From contig QIAS01000063.1 in the NCBI GenBank assembly GCA_003225615.1, positions 579-7,720 of the forward strand: a stretch of 7,142 bases of DNA. The letters run 5' to 3'. This DNA is from Acidobacteriota bacterium (GTDB lineage Bacteria > Acidobacteriota > Terriglobia > Terriglobales > Acidobacteriaceae). The translations under genes and the position numbers were made by a program. The notes below the pieces were generated by a model, which did not search any database, had not been told where the DNA came from, and was given only the letters and a program-made list of their open reading frames with translations. Shown in pieces: positions 1 to 5,958 of this stretch (position 1 is its first letter; the number at the start of each line of letters is the position of its first letter).

Positions 1-483
1 CTGGAAGAGCTGGATCTGCGCCGCCTGCTGGAAGACGTCGCCGCATTAGCCGCACCCGATGCCGAGCAGCATGGTGTCCATATTTTGCGTGAACTGCCGG
101 AAGAAGCCCTGAACGTCAAGGTGGACAGCGACTTCATCAAGCAGGCTTTCCTCAACATCGTGCTCAATGGAGTTCAAGCCATGCCTGCGGGTGGAACCCT
201 GAATATCGTGGCGCGCCGCGACGAAGACAGCGTGCTCATCGAAATACACGACCAGGGCGGAGGGATTCCGCCTGACATTCAGGACAAAATTTTCGAGCTC
301 TACTTCACGACAAAAAAGGAGGGCAGTGGAATCGGTCTCGCCCAAACCTATCAGATTATGCAATGGCATTACGGGTCGGTGGATTTTGAATCCCAAGCGG
401 GCCAGGGAACGACTTTTCGCTTGCGAATCCCACTGGCCGAGACCCTGGAGGGCGCGTTGAAAGAAGTATCTGCACGGGAGTAA
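1..483 (+). CDS. Sensor histidine kinase, C-terminal fragment (5' end outside window)
   Basis: The frame is open from the first base to the TAA at 481-483 and gives 160 residues. It contains the end of a dimerisation/linker region and a nearly complete HATPase_c (GHKL) ATP-binding domain. Visible motifs, in fragment numbering, are the N box around residues 51-60 (LNIVLNGVQA, Mg-binding Asn at about 56), the G1 box DQGGG at 84-88, the F box FELYFTT at 98-104, and the G2 box GSGIGL at 108-113. The family autophosphorylates a His in the upstream DHp domain and passes the phosphate to a response regulator. The His, any sensor domain and any membrane segments lie outside the window. The style (a short C-terminal tail after G2 and the linker before the N box) fits PAS-type or NtrB/AtoS-like kinases, but the ligand cannot be inferred. 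No response regulator follows, so a partner would be upstream or unlinked. Confidence 0.93.
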   Translation: MEELDLRRLLEDVAALAAPDAEQHGVHILRELPEEALNVKVDSDFIKQAFLNIVLNGVQAMPAGGTLNIVARRDEDSVLIEIHDQGGGIPPDIQDKIFELYFTTKKEGSGIGLAQTYQIMQWHYGSVDFESQAGQGTTFRLRIPLAETLEGALKEVSARE

Positions 484-497
484 CCCTCAACCGTAAC

Positions 498-526
498 CTG
501 CAGAAAAGATCTCCAACGGCTACAAT
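498..526 (+). promoter_or_regulatory. Possible promoter of the Pro/Gln-rich protein gene
   Basis: TACAAT at 521-526 matches the sigma-70 -10 consensus at 5 of 6 positions and sits 28 nt before the ATG at 555. The hexamer 17 nt upstream is CTGCAG (498-503), a poor -35. No clear Shine-Dalgarno sequence precedes the ATG. Only the -10 has real support. Confidence 0.3.
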
Positions 527-554
527 TTACACAGGGCTGTCCGAATCGCAAATA

Positions 555-1349
555 ATGCACAACAGGCAGAAACAGACGTATCTGGCGGCCATCCTGACGT
601 TGGTGGCGCTGTGCAGCGCGCCGGAGATGGCCACTGGTGCGAAAGGGCACCCAGTTCAAGTAGCTGTTCAATCTCAGCAGGACACGTCGAAGCCTACTGA
701 GAACCAGCCTGCGCCGAATAAGCCATCTCGGGAACCCGGTGCACAACAGAATCAGACGGAGCCGAATAAAACCAACCCGCAGGAAACTCCGCAATCCAGT
801 CCGGAGAAGCAATCCCCTGCAGAACCAGCCCCGGCAGCACCGCCAAAAAGCCAGCCCGGTTCTGAGCCATCGACTACCGTGCCGGGAGTTACGCAATCGC
901 CACCTCAGACAGCGACACCTGAAAAACAGGAAGGCGGTGCGCCGGCCAGCCAAGCTCCGGGCGCGACACCAGCCCAGGCGAACACCTCGTCTCGCTCGAA
1001 AACTCCTCACAGCAGCCGCAAAAACGGCACCAACCGAAATGCGCGGCGGCCGAAAATCGTGGTGCGTGAGGGTGGAATGACGGAAACCAGTGCCCTGCTT
1101 GCGCCGAGCATGACTTCGGAGCAGGCATCCCACCAACGCGAGAACACTGCCAAGCTGCTCGCTTCGGCGGAGTTGAACTTGCAGAAAATTGTCGGCCGCA
1201 AGCTGAATTCAAATCAGCAAGCAATGGTCGACCAGGTCCACAGCTACATGCAACAAGCCAAAGACGCGCTAAACCGAGGCGATCTGCAGCGAGGACATAA
1301 TCTAGCGCTGAAAGCTGATCTGCTTTCCGATGATCTAGTGCGTCACTGA
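555..1349 (+). CDS. Secreted Pro/Gln/Ser-rich protein with helical C-terminal domain, function unknown
   Basis: This gene encodes 264 residues. Residues 1-28 look like a signal peptide: basic start MHNRQKQ, hydrophobic core about 9-21, possible signal peptidase I site near 27-29. A Cys at 20 follows Leu, so this is not a good lipobox. Residues about 40-160 are low complexity (Pro, Gln, Ser, Thr, Ala), probably a disordered linker through the periplasm or cell wall. A basic patch near 144-166 follows. The C-terminal about 75 residues are predicted helical, with a Q/N/K-rich helix pair (around LLASAELNLQKIVGRKL), then QGDLQRGH-like and NLALKADLL stretches. From memory, similar C-terminal domains recur in Acidobacteriota secreted proteins of unknown role, and the helix pattern resembles a TPR-like or coiled-coil hairpin. 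No catalytic motif is visible. The gene stands alone, downstream of the kinase and convergent with the TPR gene. Confidence 0.82.
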   Translation: MHNRQKQTYLAAILTLVALCSAPEMATGAKGHPVQVAVQSQQDTSKPTENQPAPNKPSREPGAQQNQTEPNKTNPQETPQSSPEKQSPAEPAPAAPPKSQPGSEPSTTVPGVTQSPPQTATPEKQEGGAPASQAPGATPAQANTSSRSKTPHSSRKNGTNRNARRPKIVVREGGMTETSALLAPSMTSEQASHQRENTAKLLASAELNLQKIVGRKLNSNQQAMVDQVHSYMQQAKDALNRGDLQRGHNLALKADLLSDDLVRH

Positions 1350-1353
1350 AATG

Positions 1354-1378
1354 CCGGCTCCCGGCAGCCGGGCGCCGG
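1354..1378. terminator. GC-rich hairpin between convergent genes, probable bidirectional terminator
   Basis: CCGGC (1354-1358), a T, CCCGG (1360-1364), loop CAG, CCGGG (1368-1372), a C and GCCGG (1374-1378) form a 10-bp stem with one central T/C mismatch. It begins 5 nt after the stop of the + gene and ends 5 nt before the stop of the - gene. Neither strand has a strong U run after the stem, so it may work as a weak intrinsic terminator or a 3'-end stabiliser. Confidence 0.55.
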
Positions 1379-1382
1379 AAAC

Positions 1383-2525
1383 CTACTTTCCTTTCGACCT
1401 TGCAGTATTCACCTTCAGCAGCAGATCCCGAGAAAGTTGTTGCGCGGGACCGGGCGTGTTGGATGCTTCCGTCAACACCTCACGCGCCTCGCTCAGCTTA
1501 TTCAACTTGGCGTAGGCGTAACCCAGGCGGTACAACGCTGTCGAATAAGTTGCCTCATCCTGGCCTTTAAGCAATCCTGAAGCCGACTTCAACTCCGCAA
1601 TCGCGGACGCGGTTTTATCCTGCTTCATATACGCATAACCCAGGGTCGAATGCGCCACTCCGGCCGAGAGCTTGCGCGATTTATCCGCATCCGGCGCGTC
1701 GGCCTTGGCCAACTCCAGCACTTTTTCCGAGTAAGTGACAGCCTTGGCCACGCTGCCAGGCCTGGCATCGTCCGCATATGCATTGGCGAGCAGCAGCAGT
1801 GTGGTCATGCTATTCGGATTCGCCGCCAACGCCTTTTCTCCATACCTGAACATACGCGCCGAATCATTCAGCTCTCCCAGGGTCATCATGGCATATTGTG
1901 TAACCGGCTCCTCGAAACGAGACCCGGGAAAAGCCGGAGTGAAGCGCTCGATATACGTCATGCGAGTCTTCGCATCCTTCTCCTCGGTGATGGAGTTGTA
2001 GGCCGCCACCTCCAGGAATTCGTAAGAACCCTTGGCGCTTTCTTTTGAGTCGGCCACCGCCGCCGCAAATTCTTGATCGCTCATGTTCTCTGGCTTGGGC
2101 CGCTTGCCGGCCGTGTTATATGCTTCGCCGCCCTTGACCGCATAATCCAATACCTTAGCTCGATCTTTCATCAGTTGTGCAATGTTAGTTTGCGAAACAA
2201 GAATATCCAGGTTGCGAGGCGAACCGGCCAGCGCTTTGTCGCCGTAGGACAGGGCCTTAGCCAAGTCACCCGCGTTCTGGTAATACTGCGAAATCTGCCA
2301 ATTGCCATAGGCGACGGCCGCGGGATTCGCGGAGAACTTCTCCAGGAAATCCTGATACATCGCCAATTTCTTCTGAGCGTCGGGCTCACTGGTAATTGCC
2401 TGTAGAGCTACGTCCTCCGGCGTGCCCGCAGGAATAACAATTTTGTCCAGCTGCGCGTTAGAAATCAGGGTTTGGGAAAACAGGGAAAGAAGAACCAGCG
2501 CGAAAACCACACACGTGCGCTTCAT
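1383..2525 (-). CDS. Exported TPR-repeat protein
   Basis: The chosen start is the ATG at 2523-2525, giving 380 residues. It has GGAGG five nt upstream and begins directly with a typical signal peptide (MKRTCVV, hydrophobic core 6-20, likely cleavage after SNA at 22-24). An ATG 30 nt further upstream is open but would add ten residues before the signal peptide. The mature protein is Ala/Lys-rich and helical, with tetratricopeptide-like repeats around 71-104, 207-240, 241-275, 292-325 and 328-362 (for example the GYAYxKxxKxxxA pattern in the last two). TPRs are protein-binding scaffolds. An exported TPR protein probably acts in the periplasm or at the envelope, partner unknown. No enzymatic domain is visible. 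The gene lies downstream of the methyltransferase on the same strand (115-nt gap) but has its own promoter candidate. Confidence 0.88.
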   Translation of the reverse strand: MKRTCVVFALVLLSLFSQTLISNAQLDKIVIPAGTPEDVALQAITSEPDAQKKLAMYQDFLEKFSANPAAVAYGNWQISQYYQNAGDLAKALSYGDKALAGSPRNLDILVSQTNIAQLMKDRAKVLDYAVKGGEAYNTAGKRPKPENMSDQEFAAAVADSKESAKGSYEFLEVAAYNSITEEKDAKTRMTYIERFTPAFPGSRFEEPVTQYAMMTLGELNDSARMFRYGEKALAANPNSMTTLLLLANAYADDARPGSVAKAVTYSEKVLELAKADAPDADKSRKLSAGVAHSTLGYAYMKQDKTASAIAELKSASGLLKGQDEATYSTALYRLGYAYAKLNKLSEAREVLTEASNTPGPAQQLSRDLLLKVNTARSKGK

Positions 2526-2530
2526 GGGTA

Positions 2531-2535
2531 CCTCC
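2531..2535 (-). promoter_or_regulatory. Shine-Dalgarno site of the TPR gene (decides the start)
   Basis: GGAGG on the minus strand, spaced 5 nt (TACCC) from the ATG at 2525. It is the clearest ribosome binding site in the window and selects this start over the ATG at 2555. Confidence 0.75.
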
Positions 2536-2569
2536 AGCAAAGCGGCAGCTGTCACCGTGGTAAGCGCGA

Positions 2570-2598
2570 ATCGTATCGCCGAATCGCGCCCCAGGCAA
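2570..2598 (-). promoter_or_regulatory. Candidate sigma-70 promoter of the TPR gene
   Basis: On the minus strand TTGCCT (2598-2593) is followed after exactly 17 nt by TACGAT (2575-2570). Each hexamer matches consensus at 4 of 6 positions. It would give a 5' leader of roughly 40 nt containing the GGAGG site. Confidence 0.4.
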
Positions 2599-2640
2599 GG
2601 GTGAACCTCAGCCTTATTTGTGAGTACAAGTCGGAAATCG

Positions 2641-3297
2641 CTAGCTCCGCCCGGCTCGTTTCTGGGCTACCACCAGCCCTCGCGGAGTTGGCAGCAGCAC
2701 CACTGAGATCAATCCTTCGCTCTCCAGCTTCAGGGCCGCTTGCCGTACCACTTGCAAGTGGGAGCTGGCATCATGCATGACAATCAATCCGTTAGGACTG
2801 ATCTGCGGCAAAAATCGCCGAACCTCCTGCTCGCGCACCGGCATATCGCTATCGCTGAAGAAAAGGTCGATGCGGCCATCTACCTTCATCTTCAGGCTGG
2901 ACTCATTGCGCAGTTCAATCCATTGCGCCAGTTCCGACTTGCCAATCCGTTCCCGCGCATTTTGATAGACCTTGGGGTCAAATTCACAACTCACAACTTT
3001 GCCCCGGCCATTCGCCTTCAAACCTTCCGCAATCCAGAGTGTGCTGATACCGCTGAACGTGCCCGTCTCGACCACCAGTTCCGGCTTGATGGTGGTGACC
3101 AGCGTGCGCAGAAATTCCAGCACCTCAACTTCCGCGGTCATGGAATCGAACATGCTCCAGCGCTCGGGATGCGGGCACTCCGGAGTCGCCCGGTGATATT
3201 CCGGCTGCAGGTTGTCGCCGCTGTGCTCCATCTGGCGCAGAATCCGGTGTTCCTGTTTTTCTTTTTTCCCGAAGAACCGCTTCAGGTCCAATCGCAT
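2641..3297 (-). CDS. Class I SAM-dependent methyltransferase (O-methyltransferase-like)
   Basis: Taken from the ATG at 3295-3297, this is 218 residues. The frame stays open upstream to an ATG at 3336, but those 13 extra codons lie inside the AT-rich repeat and across the -10 hexamer, so they are unlikely to be translated. The Rossmann fold is recognisable: motif I VVETGTFSGIST (75-86), the acidic end of strand 2 at CEFDP (104-108), strand 4 DLFFSDSD (144-151), and MHDASSH (174-180), which resembles the conserved HD of the Methyltransf_24/TylF/CmcI-like families. The N-terminal about 50 residues are basic and polar, with no signal peptide, so it is cytoplasmic. The acceptor substrate cannot be told; small molecules or sugars are typical of these families. 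It is divergent from the MFS exporter (137 nt between start codons). Confidence 0.85.
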   Translation of the reverse strand: MRLDLKRFFGKKEKQEHRILRQMEHSGDNLQPEYHRATPECPHPERWSMFDSMTAEVEVLEFLRTLVTTIKPELVVETGTFSGISTLWIAEGLKANGRGKVVSCEFDPKVYQNARERIGKSELAQWIELRNESSLKMKVDGRIDLFFSDSDMPVREQEVRRFLPQISPNGLIVMHDASSHLQVVRQAALKLESEGLISVVLLPTPRGLVVAQKRAGRS

Positions 3298-3305
3298 GCA
3301 GGGGC

Positions 3306-3336
3306 AGTATACGGATTTCCAATTGCCGATTGCCAA
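3306..3336 (-). promoter_or_regulatory. Candidate promoter of the methyltransferase gene, near-leaderless
   Basis: On the minus strand TATACT (3311-3306) matches the -10 consensus at 5 of 6 positions. TTGGCA (3336-3331) matches the -35 at 5 of 6, with a long 19-nt spacer. Only 8 nt separate the -10 from the ATG, so the predicted leader is about 2 nt. No Shine-Dalgarno sequence is present. The -35 lies inside the inverted repeat. Confidence 0.42.
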
Positions 3337-3387
3337 TTACCGATTTCTCAACACCGGGATGTCAATTGAAAATTAGCAATTGGAAAT
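3315..3387. repeat. AT-rich imperfect inverted repeat made of short AATTG-type units
   Basis: The left arm 3315-3338 and right arm 3364-3387 are reverse complements at 20 of 24 positions, with a perfect outer 12 bp (ATTTCCAATTGC / GCAATTGGAAAT) and a 25-nt centre. The arms are themselves built from degenerate units such as AATTGCCG, ATTGCC, AATTACCG, AATTGAAA and AATTGGAA with a period near 14 bp. The element fills most of the region between the divergent methyltransferase and MFS genes and overlaps the methyltransferase -35. From memory, similar AATTGG/AATTGCC-type strings recur between genes in several environmental phyla. Copy number in this genome cannot be judged here. Confidence 0.75.
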
Positions 3388-3422
3388 TGAAAATTTAGCA
3401 AAGTGCTCTTTCTCTTTTCGTT

Positions 3423-3428
3423 TACAGT
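3423..3428 (+). promoter_or_regulatory. -10 element of the MFS gene, predicting a leaderless mRNA
   Basis: TACAGT (4 of 6 to consensus) lies exactly 6 nt before the ATG at 3435, so the usual -10 to +1 spacing puts transcription start on the A of the ATG. No Shine-Dalgarno sequence precedes the start, and no convincing -35 is present at 16-18 nt. Confidence 0.38.
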
Positions 3429-3434
3429 AAAAAC

Positions 3435-4688
3435 ATGCGCGCCATTTTCGAAAAGCGCTCCCTGCGCTTCGTTTTTGCCGCCAATGTGGTCTCCATGCTG
3501 GGCAGCGGGATGAACTCCGCCGCCGTCGCGTGGTACGTTCTGCAGGCTACGCATTCCGAAATGGCCCTGGGCACTTTAGCGGTGGTTATGACCGTCCCCG
3601 CCATGCTCATGCTGCCGTTCACCGGCGTTATCATTGATCGCGAGGACCGCCGCCGGCTGGTCATGATGCTCGATGCCGCACGCGCCATCATCATCCTGAC
3701 GGTTGCCATTCTGGCCTTCCTCGGCAGAGCGAAAGTCTGGGAACTCTACCTGATGAACACGCTGGTCGCCGCCGGATTCTGGATGTTCTGGCCGACCATC
3801 ACAGCGCTTGTCCAGGAACTCACCCCCGAGGGCGAATTTGTGCAAGCCAACACTTTCCTGCTGGCGGGAGTACAGGGCGGATGGTTAATCGCCGGCTCGA
3901 TTGTGGGATTCGTCTACAACCACATCGGCCTGGGCGGCGTGCTGCTGATCGACTTCAGCACCTACGTGGTCTCGTTTCTATGCTATTTCGCCGTGCGCAA
4001 GGGCCGCCACGTGGTGCCGCGACCGGCGGAACTGCGCGCCGAAATCGTTGCTGCCGAGAGCGGCTTGGAGCGCTTCTGGCGCGAAATGCGGGAAGGAATT
4101 CATTTTCTCCGCGATCACCGCAATATAATCCTGCTGGGCATCAGCTGGGCGCTGTTTCTTGGCGCCATGACCACCGGCATCGTCGTGACCCCGCCTTTGA
4201 GCGATCGCATTTTCCATGCCGGCGCCGTCGGCTATGGCTGGCTGAACGCTGGATGGGGCGTGGGCGCATTTCTCAGCGCGCTGTATGCGCCCTGGATGAT
4301 TGCGCGGCTGGGTACCCGGAATTCAACAGCTGTTTCCATGGCGTTCCTCGCGATTTGCATGACCACCGCACCCTTTTCGCGGATGCTTGCCATTGCCGTC
4401 CTGCTCTACGCCATCATGGGCTCTGGGCGCGGCATCTCCGGCGTCGCTATGAATACCAGCGTAATGGAACAAGTCCCGCCGCACTTCATGGGAAGGGTGC
4501 AGAACACGTTCAACTTTGCGGGAACGTTCTTGCAAATCACTCTCGCATTGCTGGTAGGAGCCGTCGCGCATAAGGTCAGCTTGAGCGCGGGTTTCGCGAT
4601 CCTGGGCCTGGTGTACGCAGCCGCATTCGTGAGCGCAAGCTGGCCAGTGGCTGCCGAGTCTGCCAGCACGGTATCCGCAGCAGAGTAG
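3435..4688 (+). CDS. MFS transporter, probable exporter (MFS_3/EntS-like)
   Basis: This gene encodes 417 residues and about 12 hydrophobic segments, the usual size for the major facilitator superfamily. The loop between helices 2 and 3 carries motif A as GVIIDREDRRR (64-74). The half-protein pattern PTITALVQELTPEGEFVQAN (120-139) and the late VPPHFMGRVQN segment (347-357) resemble the MFS_3 group that includes the enterobactin exporter EntS and macrolide-efflux-like proteins. A charged cytoplasmic stretch around 189-228 separates the two six-helix halves. The family uses the proton gradient to move small molecules; the substrate is unknown. The start ATG at 3435 is supported by the -10 six nt upstream. 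The protein begins MRAIFEKRSLR, a short basic segment before helix 1, as is common. It is divergent from the methyltransferase, so export of a methylated product is possible but untested. Confidence 0.92.
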   Translation: MRAIFEKRSLRFVFAANVVSMLGSGMNSAAVAWYVLQATHSEMALGTLAVVMTVPAMLMLPFTGVIIDREDRRRLVMMLDAARAIIILTVAILAFLGRAKVWELYLMNTLVAAGFWMFWPTITALVQELTPEGEFVQANTFLLAGVQGGWLIAGSIVGFVYNHIGLGGVLLIDFSTYVVSFLCYFAVRKGRHVVPRPAELRAEIVAAESGLERFWREMREGIHFLRDHRNIILLGISWALFLGAMTTGIVVTPPLSDRIFHAGAVGYGWLNAGWGVGAFLSALYAPWMIARLGTRNSTAVSMAFLAICMTTAPFSRMLAIAVLLYAIMGSGRGISGVAMNTSVMEQVPPHFMGRVQNTFNFAGTFLQITLALLVGAVAHKVSLSAGFAILGLVYAAAFVSASWPVAAESASTVSAAE

Positions 4689-4717
4689 AACGAGTTACAT
4701 GTCGTGTCCCTCTGCCC

Positions 4718-5050
4718 GTGTTCTCTGTGGTAAAGCGCCTTAATCGGCTGCTATATTCCGCTGATGCTGGTGCTTTTCGCTTTTATCACGTTCTTCGTTT
4801 TGCGTTCTTCGTTTTGCTGCTCCTTCTTGCCGCTGGGATTCCGGGTAAACGGCATAGGAAGTCGGTAATATTTCTCACGGTTCTCTGGGGCGCCTTTCTG
4901 ACGTATGAGTGGTACATGGATTTCATATGGGAGAAAACGGTGCACGGTCCCATTCGGGTTGATCTGTTAATCTTGGTGCCGGTCATGATTGTGGCAACCC
5001 TTGTGGTTGCAATTCGTTGCTTGAGCCAAAGCCGTACCCAGGACCAGTAG
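4718..5050 (+). CDS. Small three-helix membrane protein, 5' end altered by a 14-bp duplication
   Basis: The open frame begins at a GTG (4718) with no Shine-Dalgarno sequence and gives 110 residues. Its first about 29 residues are poorly supported as coding. A perfect 14-bp tandem duplication (4790-4817) shifts the frame. With one copy removed, the ATG at 4764 reads straight into the downstream frame to give 90 residues starting MLVLFAFITFF. That ATG sits 6 nt after an extended -10. The shared part has three hydrophobic segments: LLLLLAAGIPG just before the basic loop KRHRK, then a helix ending in YEWYMDFIW, then LLILVPVMIVATLVV after a loop with PIRVD. Charge distribution suggests N-out, C-in. 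I recall similar WEKTV..PIRVDL proteins in Acidobacteriota, function unknown. It could be a recent pseudogene, a gene with a replaced N-terminus, or an assembly error. Confidence 0.55.
   Translation: MFSVVKRLNRLLYSADAGAFRFYHVLRFAFFVLLLLLAAGIPGKRHRKSVIFLTVLWGAFLTYEWYMDFIWEKTVHGPIRVDLLILVPVMIVATLVVAIRCLSQSRTQDQ
4749..4757 (+). promoter_or_regulatory. Extended -10 before the ATG at 4764
   Basis: TGC followed by TATATT (4752-4757) is an extended -10 with 5 of 6 consensus matches. It is 6 nt before the ATG at 4764, which places +1 on the A of that ATG. This is the same geometry as the MFS gene and is why I think 4764 was the original start. A transcript from here would not include the GTG at 4718. 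Confidence 0.42.
4790..4817 (+). repeat. Perfect 14-bp tandem duplication
   Basis: GTTCTTCGTTTTGC occurs twice without a gap (4790-4803 and 4804-4817). Fourteen is not a multiple of three, so the duplication breaks the frame between the ATG at 4764 and the body of the membrane gene. Confidence 0.95.
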
Positions 5051-5071
5051 CATTTCATCCCACGCTCGATT

Positions 5072-5100
5072 CTGCAGAGCGGCAGGTAGTTTGATATTCT
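5072..5100 (+). promoter_or_regulatory. Candidate promoter of fabI
   Basis: TGA followed by TATTCT (5095-5100) forms an extended -10 with 4 of 6 hexamer matches. The hexamer 17 nt upstream is CTGCAG (5072-5077), a poor -35. The predicted leader is about 24 nt. It has a purine-rich stretch (CAGAGAA) but no strong Shine-Dalgarno sequence. Confidence 0.38.
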
Positions 5101-5130
5101 CATTCGCCAAAACAATTTCAGAGAATCTCG

Positions 5131-5898
5131 ATGATGAATCTCGAAGGACGTAATGCTGTCGTTTTCGGAGTCGCCAACAAGCGCAGCATCGCCTGGTCCA
5201 TTGCTCAAGGTCTGCACCATGCCGGCGCGAAGCTCGCTATTACTTACCAGAATGAACGCCTGGAGCAGGAAGCCAAGGACCTGATTCTTTCTCTGCCTGG
5301 CGCCGAAGCTTTTATGTGCGACGTCTCGAAGGACGAAGAGATCGACCGCCTATTCGGCCAATTGAAGCAGCGTTACGGAAAGCTGCACGCCCTCGTACAC
5401 AGTGTCGCGTTTGCTCCCGCCGAGGAATTAAAGGGAGAATTCGTCAACACGACGCGCGAAGGATTCCGTGTCGCCCACGACATCAGCGTCTACTCGCTGA
5501 TCGCTGTCTCCCGCGCCGCGGTTCCGCTGATGGAAGATGGCGGCAGCATCCTGACCATGACTTACTACGGAGCGGAAAAAGTCGTGCCACATTACAACGT
5601 CATGGGCGTTGCCAAAGCGGCTCTCGAGTGCACGGTGCGGTACCTGGCCTATGATCTTGGAAAGAAGAAGATCCGCGTGAATGCTATTTCCGCCGGACCC
5701 ATCAAAACCCTTGCTGCCCGCGGCATCGCCGGCTTCGGCGACATGCAGAAATCGCACGCCGAACGCGCGCCGCTGCAAAGAAATGTTGACGTAAACGAGG
5801 TGGGTGCAACCGGAGTTTTTCTGGCATCTGACGCCAGCTCGGGAATTACCGGCGAGGTGATTTACGTGGATTGCGGATACAACATTATGGGGTTCTAG
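5131..5898 (+). CDS. fabI: Enoyl-[acyl-carrier-protein] reductase (NADH), FabI type
   Basis: This gene encodes 255 residues (E. coli FabI has 262) of the short-chain dehydrogenase/reductase fold. FabI reduces the trans-2-enoyl-ACP double bond, the last step of each fatty-acid elongation cycle, in the cytoplasm as a tetramer. Evidence: the FabI-type nucleotide loop GVANKRSIAW (13-22), HSVAFAP (90-96), and the active-site Tyr-x6-Lys as Y155 and K162 inside YNVMGVAK. The second conserved Tyr is Y145. The substrate-loop region AISAGPIKTLAARGI (185-199) and the C-terminal GEVIYVDCGYNIMG match the family. At the positions where E. coli changes give triclosan resistance, this protein has A93, M158 and F202. 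Alanine at the first is natural in many FabI proteins. Two adjacent ATGs (5131, 5134) are possible starts. It looks monocistronic. Confidence 0.97.
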   Translation: MMNLEGRNAVVFGVANKRSIAWSIAQGLHHAGAKLAITYQNERLEQEAKDLILSLPGAEAFMCDVSKDEEIDRLFGQLKQRYGKLHALVHSVAFAPAEELKGEFVNTTREGFRVAHDISVYSLIAVSRAAVPLMEDGGSILTMTYYGAEKVVPHYNVMGVAKAALECTVRYLAYDLGKKKIRVNAISAGPIKTLAARGIAGFGDMQKSHAERAPLQRNVDVNEVGATGVFLASDASSGITGEVIYVDCGYNIMGF

Positions 5899-5922
5899 AA
5901 CAGGTTTTGCCGCTCGATACGG

Positions 5923-5950
5923 TTGAGCGCCATCGGCTCTGGCGTATGCT
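5923..5950 (+). promoter_or_regulatory. Candidate promoter of the 46-codon ORF
   Basis: TTGAGC (5923-5928) is followed after 16 nt by TATGCT (5945-5950), each with 4 of 6 consensus matches. The -10 is 8 nt before the GTG at 5959, predicting a leader of about 2 nt. The pair lies 24 nt downstream of the fabI stop. Confidence 0.35.
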
Positions 5951-5958
5951 ATGGAAAG

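Noticed and set aside
369..1136. 255-residue minus-strand open frame
   Set aside because: It is Arg/Leu/Cys/Trp-rich with no domain, lies opposite the histidine kinase end and the Pro/Gln-rich gene, and is a typical antisense shadow of a GC-rich region.
2526..2555. Upstream ATG for the TPR protein
   Set aside because: It would put ten residues before a well-formed signal peptide and run through the GGAGG ribosome site that fits the ATG at 2525.
3298..3336. Upstream ATG for the methyltransferase
   Set aside because: The extra 13 codons come from the repeat element and cover the -10 hexamer.
2740..3369. 209-residue plus-strand open frame
   Set aside because: It is antisense to the methyltransferase, and its end is encoded by the AATTG repeat.
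3881..4573. 230-residue plus-strand open frame inside the MFS gene
   Set aside because: It is out of frame with a well-supported transporter and its composition is Arg/His/Pro-rich with no motif.
5911..5929. CGCTC / GAGCG inverted repeat after fabI as a terminator
   Set aside because: The stem is only 5 bp, is followed by no T run, and overlaps the better-supported -35 of the small ORF.
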